The notes under the pieces: generated by a model
Databases searched by the model: none
Told to the model about the DNA's origin: nothing
Seen by the model: the letters and a program-made list of their open reading frames with translations, nothing else
Assembly (NCBI GenBank): GCA_012932295.1
Contig: JAAONU010000009.1
Coordinates: 1,601,197-1,665,196, forward strand
DNA: 64,000 bases
Source of the DNA: Cyclina sinensis
Lineage: Eukaryota; Mollusca; Bivalvia; Venerida; Veneridae
Reading direction: 5' to 3'
Shown: piece after piece, positions 12,260 through 22,700 of the stretch
How the letters are laid out: the number at the start of each line of letters is the position of its first letter
Numbering within the stretch: the stretch's first letter is position 1
Program-made: the position numbers and the translations under genes

Positions 12260-14890
12260 ACGTTTGACAAAATTTACGGTAATTAAAAGCACTCTTTCAA
12301 ATAAAAACTTAAATATGATGGACCTAACTTTTTAAGCAAAAATACCAATTTTATCTTCAGTAACAGCGTGAATTTTAAGCTCTATTGCACATCAAGCACT
12401 AATTGCGAAAATGTCATTTTACGTTTTGAAACCGGAAGTTTAATTAAGTAATTAATTTGTAGAATGTGTCTTCAGAGGATTTGTACCTAACATACATTAC
12501 ATTTGCGAAACCAAGGCTAAATACATATTGTATAAACGTGAGCTGATTTTTAATCATTCATAGACAAACTGAACATATTTGGACAGTTAATCACCCTATG
12601 AAATAAAACATATATACCATTCGCACTTAAAAATCACATTTCATAGGCTCAAACAACAGAAAACCTTGAAGCTCAGTTCTTCTGCGTCCTTTTGGCTTAT
12701 GGTCTGCTGCAGTTTGTAGGCTCTACAACAATTTTACTAGAATTTTACAAGGCACAGGCTTGTGGTGTATTTCACAGGTTGTATATAAGTTGTTTGTACC
12801 TGCTAAATATTAACTCTGGGTAAGTTCTTTTTTATGTTTATTTATGTCAAATATGCATTCCAGCAACTTTCCACTTCATTAGATAAGACAACAACAATTC
12901 CTGTTTAAATATATTTCATATAATCATTAATCTATTAGTTAGTGTTAAACTTGGTGTAGTAACAAGTCAATGGCCTTTATATAGTTATTGCACTAAGAAC
13001 GTCTGGTGACATATTTGATAAGAGCACCTATTGACTTTTTGCAGTAAAAATACTTTCAAGGTGAAAACCATATAAAAATAAGTGACACGTAACCAAATAT
13101 TTCATTCAAAATATCTTAAATGTGTAAAACATTCTTTTACACTTGATAAGTATACTTTTTTGGGGGTTGGGGGAGAGGGGTAAATGGTTTATAAATTACT
13201 TGACTTCAACGAAAATTCAATAAACGAGTTTTGTTTGTCTTTCCTTTAAAATGTTGTAAAATGTGCTAACTAGGTTACTGCATTAACGTGACGATATCTG
13301 CATATGGGTCAACCATTATGCGTTAAAATATTGAATGTCATAAAGGTAAACAAACGAAAATAAAGAATCTTTATATGCCAATCGATTTAGCTAGTGGGCG
13401 GGCCTTGTTCTCCTTTTAGAGGTTTATTCTTTTTTTAACACGCCCCCTTTTTTAACTTATTTGCTCAAGTTCGGTCTTGGATTCGACAGGAGCTCGGCAA
13501 CTGAACACTGAAATAAGATTTTTCTGAGATTTCACAGTCTACATCGTTTTTTGTTTTTGTTGTTGTTGTTGTTATTTTTGTGCTTCAACATTTACAAGTG
13601 TTGATATTTTTTTGCCAAGTTTCATATTCTTTAACTGAAACTTTCAATGTACGATGCATGTAAGAACTTTTATTTTTTTATCCAGTATTTAGGTCTCTTT
13701 AAATTTGACCCAAAAATATTAATAGTGTTAACAAACTGGATCTTGATACTCTTTTTTGAGGAAACATTATAGAATGTTATATAAATTCCTCTAAAAACCT
13801 CTAAAAACGTGAATAATTATTTCCTTTTTGTCTTTTTTCCATAAACGTTGTCACAGGATCATGAAGAACTGTTTCGCTCGATTCGTATTAAATATTCTGA
13901 GATTTTGAAGGGCGGGACGGGGGACATTGTTTGTAAACATTTGCCTTTTTTTACATTTGCAAGTTTTCTTTTTTTTTACTTTTTTTCCGTTTTTTTTCTG
14001 ATACCAGTTATTCAATAGAACCATCGTGATGTAAGTTTTAAAATGTCAGCCACAAAGGGTCTTTTCCCTTTATCCAATTTGCCTTTTGGTAAGTTTTTCC
14101 GAAATGTTTTGCAATTTTTCAGGCCTTTTTTTGTCTTCTAATCATAAAAAGGTTGTTTGGTTATATATCTATTTAGATGTTATGACATGCAATAAGAAAG
14201 ACTTGAATTATGAAGGATGAAACAGCACCAATAGTAAAGTTACGATAAAAAGAGGATTGTTAATTCGTTCTGAAATGTGTTTTTAATGCGTTGACGATGT
14301 CATATAAAAACAAGGCCTTATGTATTATGTTACAGTTGTTTCTAAATTTAGTGTTCATACCGCTTGTATTGTCAGAGTTCAGGCTAGTCGTCCTTCTTAG
14401 ATAACCTGCCACAGATAAGACTGTTCGCAAAAACTGTGGACATCAGAACATAATAGTTCATGAAAGCATGAGGCATTTCCGTGAGTAATAAATATCTTTC
14501 ATATTAATTAAAAAATATATTTTAATATATGTAAAATAAAAATTAATAAAATGAAAATAAAAAATAATTATATATATATTTATATTTGTGTTTAGATTCT
14601 ATGATTTTTTATTCATTGTAACATAGATATTCTGCAATATTTATCGATCAAGGACTTGCTTTAGTGTTTTATACATCATTATTCTTCATTGTCCTTGGTA
14701 AACTGTCCACTTTAAACATACTTTTATTCTCTATTTTTTTTAAACATCACAGTATTTTTCATAAACATTTGTTACAATGCTGTCAGCATAAAATATAATT
14801 TTTCAGTTACATAATTAATGTTTCCTGTATGAATCACAAAGGAAATAGTTATATTGAATGTTGTGATACATACAAAAGCACAGAAGCGAC
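12260..14890. other. Intergenic, no gene seen
   Basis: AT-rich with T-rich tracts and an AT-dinucleotide run near 14566-14580. No exon or domain was recognised. A G-rich segment (TGGGGGTTGGGGGAGAGGGG) lies at about 13160-13180. Confidence 0.5.
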
Positions 14891-14900
14891 ATTGGTGATT

Positions 14901-15125
14901 TTTTTGTGCCCCCGAAAGGAGGCATTTAGTTTATGAACCGTCCGTCCGTCCGAAAACTTTAACAATTGCCATAACTTCCTAATAAGTAAGTGGATATACA
15001 TCAAACTTGGACACAGAACCTCTTTGGACAAGGCCTTTTCATTGACATATTTATTTGACCTCGATCCCTAAATAACTGGTCCTCAGCTCAAAGGTCAAAG
15101 CACCACTTTGGGGGCATTGTCATAT
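14901..15125 (+). repeat. Short dispersed element with GTGCCCCCGAAAGG start
   Basis: It starts GTGCCCCCGAAAGGAGGCAT and ends TTTGGGGGCATTGTCA, giving a short imperfect terminal inversion (TGCCCCC/GGGGGCA). It contains GTCCGTCCGTCCG and 'ATAACTTCCTAATAAG'-type words that I recognise from other mollusc repeats. This is probably a non-autonomous element. Confidence 0.55.
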
Positions 15126-15360
15126 TACATTGGCAGTTCTTGTTTCAAAATTTATTTATTTTTCGCAATCTATGGGAATAAGATATTTGACTGAGTTTAT
15201 TTATAAATATCACGCAAATAAGTTGTTCCCACAGATTATAAAAAGTAAATTCATTCTGAAAATAAAATCACCCATGTCACTTCTGTGCTTCCACAGATAT
15301 AATAAAATTTAGTGGTCGAAATTATTAGCTTATCGTTCGAGTATGTTATAACACAAAATG

Positions 15361-16535
15361 CACTGCTCAAATTAATTAAAGGAGCGACCATATAATCTAT
15401 AATATACCATACGCGTTGAGTAGATTTATGAACATCTTTTACAGAAATAACAAAACCGTTCTTTTTACAAAACAGATCGGCATTTTCATCGCCAACAGGC
15501 ACATTCCTGAACAGAGACAGTGTCCAGGATATGAACATATGGCCTAAGAATTGGTCACTGTTGGTTGTAGGGGATCTCGTCCCAATATCTCAGGGCCGTC
15601 AGACTACCTCCTGGAATTACATAAAGGTCTGTGCGCCCGTCAATGGATATCCCTGCCCACTCCATAACTGACCCACCGCCAAACCTGTCATATGGAATAA
15701 TATTACATTCCGCATACCTCTCTCCTCGGCGACGCCGCACCCTCACACGCCTGTCACAGGTCGAAACATTGTAGCGGCTCTCATCTGTGAAGAGCACAGA
15801 TCGCCTGTGGCGCAGTTGCCAAGTGACGTATTCCTAGGCAAACTCTAAGCGAGCTCTCCGGTGAGCTACAGTCAGAATTCGACCTCTGACAGGTCTTCGG
15901 GCATCCAAATCATCTTCATGAAGACGATTTCGGACAGTTTGATTGGACACACGAACCCCTGTAGCTTGCCGGAAGTCAATTTCAATGCCAGTAGCAGTAC
16001 ACTGTCCAATTCTGAAGGCCAAAGTTCTCAGATATCGGTCCTGACGAGGTGTTGTAATGCGGTGACGACCTTGCCCAGGTCTTCTTGTGAATTCTCCAGT
16101 CTCCTGATAACGAATCCACAACCTGGCCACAACGCTATGAGAAACGTCTAGAACGCTGGCCACCTCACGTTGCGTAAATCCATTTTCGATCATCTGCACC
16201 GCACCAGCAACATCAGTAGTTACTTAATGACGTCGCACACTCTGGACCGTTGTCAAAAGGGCAGATACAGTAAAAAGTTGCACTAAAACATTCATTTTGT
16301 CAAATGTGCTATCGTGAACAAACTGTACGCATGCAAAAGTCTAAATCTTATTCGGGGATTACACAACAAAAAGAAAAACAAAATACCCATGCTTTGTAAA
16401 TTTATTGTAAAGTGCACGGGTTTCTCGAGGATATTGAACGTCGATACTACAAACGAAATTTGCAGCGAATATCTAGTATGGTGGGAAATTTTATGCCATA
16501 ACATATTTGCGCTCCTTTAATTAATTTGAGCAGTG
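15361..16535 (-). mobile_element. Tc1-like DNA transposon, decayed copy with intact TIRs
   Basis: A perfect 26-bp inverted repeat starting CACTGCTCAAATTAATT bounds the element at 15361-15386 and 16510-16535; a TA follows the right end, while the left flank reads TG. Inside, on the minus strand, lie the N-terminal paired DNA-binding half of a transposase (16199-15834) and part of the catalytic half (15797-15555) with FTDESRYNV and GGGSVMEWAGISIDGRTDLY. A break near 15800-15834 separates them. The segment that should hold the second and third catalytic acids is replaced by unrelated sequence (15387-15550). At 1175 bp it is shorter than usual Tc1 elements, which fits an internal deletion. It cannot make active enzyme but could be moved in trans. 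Confidence 0.85.
15555..16199 (-). pseudogene. Tc1-like transposase, broken
   Basis: The N-terminal part (start near 16199) shows two helix-turn-helix units: NGFTQREVASVLDVSHSVVA and later GVRVSNQTVRNRLHEDDL, joined by RRPGQGRHR, the usual GRPR-like linker of Tc1 proteins. The frame stops after RRARLEFA, where the family continues with the first catalytic Asp. That block resumes in another segment (15797-15555), reading VLFTDESRYNV. The D-E pair of the C-terminal core is absent. The protein is not functional as it stands. Confidence 0.8.
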
Positions 16536-16687
16536 TATTATTTCAACCGCTGTGCGGCAACTGACCGATTTAATTCAGTAAGTGTGTACTTATAAAGACT
16601 AATCTATAAATAAAATCATCAGAACCACTAGGTCTGGGATCAATAAAAATACTTTGCGTTCCTGATGGGAGTTTGCTTTCTTTTCAG

Positions 16688-16735
16688 ATTTATTTTTTCT
16701 CCTAGGCTTGGTATGTCTCGGTGTAAAACCTACCT
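16688..16735 (+). other. Signal-peptide exon of the Ly6-C1q gene
   Basis: The acceptor TTTCTTTTCAG and strong donor GTAAGT bound a 48-bp exon that reads LFFLLGLVCLGVKPT in phase 1. This is a hydrophobic core followed by small residues, as in a signal peptide. Phase 1 joins exactly to the Ly6 exon start (S-A-L-N-C-Y-S-C). An upstream in-frame TGA means the start ATG must come from an earlier exon. Confidence 0.65.
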
Positions 16736-19700
16736 GTAAGTATATCTATGGTGATTTTGGTTACACATATATTGTGAGAAGAAATTATGCTCATACATAC
16801 GGTATTGCGAAAAGTACGTGAAAACTATTCTTAATGGGTTGATCTAAGTGCAATTTTTGGGGAGTGTTCGGTTCTTCATTTAGTATGTTCAAAGGTTCGG
16901 TCAGTATCACAACAGATGTGATACCACAGAAATAACAACAAAATGTTTCTTCATAATGCAGTATCCTTTTCATATTTAAGTGGCTCAAATTGTTAATTGT
17001 CTCTGACATTTCTGTTGAATTTGTCATCCAGTCTGTGAGATAGATATATTTCAGCATATTTTCATAACATTCTAATAAACTACTGATCTTATTTTTGTAA
17101 TGCAGTTTTATTCTTAAAGGCACCGACGTGGCTAAAGGCTTACTTGATTGATTTGATTCATTTAGCCAGTCTTATCTCTTGGCTTTGCATTCTATTTTAC
17201 TGATTTGAATCATTTACAAGCTGGTCTGAAAGCTACCACTGCACTTGGTTGGTTTAATTTGATTCCTTTAGATGGTCTTAACTGCTACCCTTGTTTAGTC
17301 TTCTAATGATTTGAATCATTTACAAGCTGGTCTGAATGCTACTCCTGCACTTAGTTGGTTTAATTTGATTCCTTTAGATGGTCTAAACTGCTACCCTTGT
17401 TTTGTATTCTAAGAATTTGATTCAAGCTGGTCTGAACTGTTATTTCCTGTATTCTGATGGTTTGATTTGATTCATTTAGCTGGTCTGAACTGCTACTTCC
17501 ACTTTCTCGTCTATTGATTTGATTCATTAAGATCGTGAGAACTGCTACTTGCGTTTGGTATTCTTTTGATTTGATACATGAAGCTAGTATGAACGGCTAC
17601 CCCTCTCTTCAATTATATTGATTTAATTTTATTAAGCTGGTCTAAACTGCTGTTCTTCTTTTCTGTTTTTAAGTTGATTGATTTAGCTGATCTGAACTGT
17701 TCATCCAGTATTCTATTGCATTGATTTGATTTATTTACAGGCTGGTCTGAACTGCTATTCCTGTATTTACTTGTATCGATTTGATTTATTTAGTTGGTCT
17801 GGGCTGCTACTCCTGTATTCAATTAACTGGTCTGAATTTCTACCCCCGCATTCTTTTCTATTGATTTATTCATTCAGCTGGTCTGAACTGCTTCTTTGCA
17901 GTTTTGTTTAAATGATTTGAATCGTTAAATTGGTCTGAACTGCAACTCCTGTATTCAGTTCTACTGACTTAGTTCATTTTGCCATTCTGAATTGCTACCT
18001 CTGCATTATTTTCTATTGATTCGATTTATCTAGCTGCTCTGAACTGCTACTCCTGTCACCATGTCGATGGTCAATATTCTTGCAACACCACGTTGTCGTG
18101 TGCAGATAACGAGGTTAGTTTGCATACTTAGACTACTTTTCTTTATATAGATTTTATTATAAATTTCCTTCCTTAATAAAATGTTAAAAACAATAGGACG
18201 ACGTTTGTTTTACGCCATCTCATTCAAGAAGTTAAAATTCTAATAATGCAAAAGTGAGCCAAACCGTAGGGTATCGATTTACTTTCTTATGTAAGTTTTA
18301 ATGTTTCTAGGTATGTTTCCTCGAAGTACAAGGGAAAACATACACAATGGGTTGTGCCAATAACCAGGTATTTTAAATTTACGTTGCACGGTCATTTTTT
18401 TACGAAACACGATATTTCTTCGAGTAACTTTTTATTTAACGTCATCTCACGATCGATGTCTATTTAAATCTTCCACACACACAGACATATATTAAAATAA
18501 GAATGAACGAATAAATGAAAATAGATAAATAAAACATGTATATTGCGCAGCTTGGAGTAATGTAAGAAGTAAGCTGAACATATATACAGGTTTCCTGTAG
18601 TGTCAATCTAAGGTACAATTTGATTGTAAGGACGAACAGATATTATAATCTAGCCTGCATTTGTTTGATAATTATCCCTGAATGTTATTATCTTATGAAA
18701 ACAACACTTTAATTCTTCATACTGAAGCATTTGTAAATTTCTGCAATATTACCAAATTCCTTATTTTTTTTACCAAGTTCGTTAAAGAGGTAACTGCAAC
18801 AGTAGTTGTGAAATGCAGATAAAAAATAATTTATATGACCCTTTAAATAGATAAATACAATATCTAATTTACGTGATTAAGATCATGCAAATAGAATATA
18901 TGTTATTTAATTGCATACTTTTCTTTCATCGAAACAACAAGCTGTGTGGCGGCGTTGGTGTTCCGGGTCTGGTTGGACGTGGTGTAGAGTCAAGACAAAC
19001 ATCTGACTGTCTTGAATGTTGTTCAACAGATTTGTGCAACTCTGAAATGTGTAAACATCTGAAACGTGAGCAGAATAAATCATTTTTTTTAGCAGAAAGC
19101 GGACGCTTCTAAAATAAATATCTTATTCTTCAAAGATATTATATATTTATCCATCAATTTTTTATTTAATCTTTTTAAACTTCTGTATAACTAACTAAAA
19201 CTTCGACGTTAAGTTTTTGTTAGGGTATTTAGTGATGTAGCCAGAAACGCTCCGAAACATTTTTTTGCTATATCAGCGTTATAATACTGGCCATAATCAT
19301 CGTAAAACAAGCAAAGTTAAAACTCTAGTATATTTAAAAACATTTCCAACTCCCTACCTGCATGGTTATTTACTTATTTAAACTGGTCAGATTAGAGCGG
19401 CTTATTATAATCCTATCCCTCTAGATATACAAGCATACACAGAATCAGTCATTTTATTCTCAAAAGGTTACTTTTTATAACTTTATTATTAATAATAATT
19501 GAAACACCATTGACCCATTACAAGTATTTTTGAACATTTCTGTATGAAAATGATTAGACTATTGCTTGAAAAAATTCTGAATGAAAACTTTTCAAAGCTT
19601 AAGGGATTTAAGTTAGAACCTTTTAAACACATAGTGTGTTAACCGTAGCTGCAGAAAATTGAGTCAGTCAGAACGCGACTAACATGTTTTAGCTGAGATT

Positions 19701-22700
19701 CCGAAAATAAATGTATCTTGTCTTGATTTTCGAATGGTGGTGATGGTATGTTTACACAAATATTTTCAGCGACTCAGTGTGTTGACGATCCAACTATGGA
19801 TTGTGCAAGGCTTAATTCATTGTTCCATGTGTGCCAAGATATTCATCAAGCAAGTCTTGTTTGCCCTAAGTTCTGCAACTTGTGCCAGCTTGGTAAGTTT
19901 TTTGGGGGTTTCAGAATTTTAAAAAAAAGATTAAAGGAATGAATCATGACGCTAAATACTGTAGTTAAACTAGACATCACTGCATTATAGTTCTAGTTAA
20001 ACTAATTTACATAATAAAATGATTTAATAAATTAATATACTAAATACAATAAAGGGACAAGAAAACGCCATACGGGCGGATTTTCTTCATTCCCGAGTTT
20101 CACTGCATTCTGTAGATAAAAATGTTTATAAAAGAAATCATTTACCTTTTTTTTTTAATTTAAATGATATTAAAAAATATAGAAAATGTGATAAATATAT
20201 TGTTTTTACAAAAAAAAATCAAATATCATTAAAGTATTTTATTTACAATTTGTCAAGATATACAACCAATGCCTAAAGGTCAGATAGTGAGATAAACGTT
20301 CAAACTGGGTCCAAAACTAAACGAAATATTTGAAAAAAACTCCAACAACGCAGTTATGTTAAAGACATTATTTCAGTGAAATTTACATTTTAACAACGAT
20401 TTTCCGCTAATTTATTTCTGTATGTCTAGTGTCAAGAGTTATTCTTCACGTTCGACTTTTTAAAAAAATGTTAACAACCATTATCTCCGTCTTTTAAAAA
20501 AATAGTTGATGGAAATTGGGCCCAGTGGTCTCCGTGGTCAAGCTGTGACGTCACTTGTGGTAACAGCACCATAATCCGAACGAGAACATGCACTGATCCC
20601 AAACCTGCCTACGGTGGCCTAGATTGTGTCGGTAATCCAAATGAAACCAAGTATTGCCATAAAGAACCCTGTCCTGGTATGCAGTTTGTAATCTAGTATG
20701 GTGGTGTCTGGTTAAGAGAGGAAAATACCAAATTATAATATTTACATTATATAATTTCTGCAAAAATCTTTATTGTTAAACATGCCTTTATAGGTATATT
20801 TCTAAAATTATTATACTTAGTTCTTAGAAGTAGTAGAAATGGAATTGATGTAGCTATGACTTCGCAGATTACATGAAGTTGTTAAAAGGGGGAGACAGTC
20901 GCAGCTGTGATTTTACTAATCAGTTACAATGTGATTGTTCATGTATTATTAATTCACTGAATTACAATCGTAAGATGGAAGACACTTGAGAAATTAGAAT
21001 TTGTAACGCTGTCTGTGGTAGATTACGTAATTCATAAGACACATGTTAAAAACGTTATATAACGCTTCGAATAAAATATTTTCTGTTGTAATGAAATTAT
21101 ATATTGTCTTTGAAAATGGCTAAATATCTAAACAATTCTTTAGTTCACGGCGGTTGGAGTCCATGGTCATCTTGGGGCGCATGTTCGGTGACCTGTGGTG
21201 TCGGTATGGAACGGCGAGATCGAACCTGCTCCAATCCTTTTCCGAGTAATTTTGGCGACCATTGTTATGGTGACGGCAGAGATGACCGTGTTTGCTTATC
21301 TAGCGCTTGCACCGGTAAGTTGTATCAATAGCTTTTTTTGTCTGAAGCTTAAGCTTCTAATATACTTTTGCTTCTCTACTTTCTGAAATGTGAAAGTCCA
21401 CTAACCAATTTGGGTTCAAAACTTTCTTGTTAGAGTGAACCAAACATACTTCGTGTACACACAACGTTATTCATACATAAATGGATGGTCCATTTCCTGT
21501 ATATTTATAACGATTCCGTTCGGTAAATCAAATCATATATTGATTGTGCAGATGGCAACTGGTCGACATGGGGCCCTTGGGGAACTTGCACTGGAAGTTG
21601 TGGCTTAGGACTTAAAACTCGACAGCGAACTTGTACAAGTCCCACACCATCCTTGCTAGGCCGAGGCTGTGACGGGAGTCCAGAAGAAATGATACCCTGT
21701 TTCAATACTCCATGCAGTGGTGAGGTTATAAAAATTGATTTGAAAATCTATAAAGCGTGCGTGGTCAAAAGACATGAGTTTGGAACGGTATATTGGTTTA
21801 TATTGCAAAGTCCTGTCATACTGTTTTGTCCTTTTTTACAACTATAAAAAAGGACTTGTCAATTTATGTTTTAATGGTTTTATTTCATGTCCCCTGAATA
21901 CAAACAACTCTACTTGATACCGCTAACGCCATTTATTATCAAAAGAAGAAGAGAATGGGTACAACAGTTTATTTAAACTACGTATTTTTGGTATACTGTG
22001 CAATCGAAAAACAACTGATGATAGATAAATAAATGAATAGTAAAACTAATAAATGATATATTTTTTTAAAAGTTTGTCTGCGACCCTCACCCCTCTTCAA
22101 ATGAATTGCCTTAAACTTTTTTATCATCTTCCTGCTAAGATGGTGGCTGGTCAACATGGGACCCTTGGGGAGCATGCAGTGACTCCTGTGGAGGCGGAGT
22201 AAGAAGTCGACTGCGAACATGCACAAATCCTAAACCATCCTTGCTTGGTCGATACTGTGACGGTAGTCCAGAGGAAATTACGACTTGTAACAAAACCCCG
22301 TGTCCAGGTGAGTTTAACACTATTTGCAGTTACATAATTATCCTAAATGTATGGTAAAAACAGTTTTGGTAAAGGTATTGTTTATTTTCTCAAATGCCAG
22401 TTTTGTCTCCAGTAAATTGTATTCACTTTTACAAGATACTGCGACACACCATTTGCCTTCTCTTGTCAGCAATCACAATTTCATAAAGAAGTTGTTTTTT
22501 CTTTTCCTTTTTAGCTCACTTGAGGACAATGTCCTCAAGGTGAGCTTTTGTGATGGCCCATTGTCCGTCGTCCATCGTCCGTGTGTCCGTGCGTGCGTGC
22601 GTCAACAATTTCTTTAAACAACTTCTACTCCTAAACCACTTGGCCAAATTTGTTGAAACTTTGCAGGGATGTTTCTTATTAACTTATTTAACATAGTGAA

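Noticed and set aside
11918..12260. Open frames on both strands across 11.9-12.3 kb
   Set aside because: They arise from the 48-bp tandem array; both strands are open only because 48 is divisible by 3.
17726..17911. Open frame containing GLNCYSC, like the Ly6 domain start
   Set aside because: It is a decayed copy within the acceptor-derived minisatellite; no other Ly6 cysteines follow and no donor site fits.
19770..19892. Peptide toxin gene because of the ShKT fold
   Set aside because: The module is an internal exon of a multidomain protein with phase 1 introns on both sides, typical of extracellular matrix and immune proteins.
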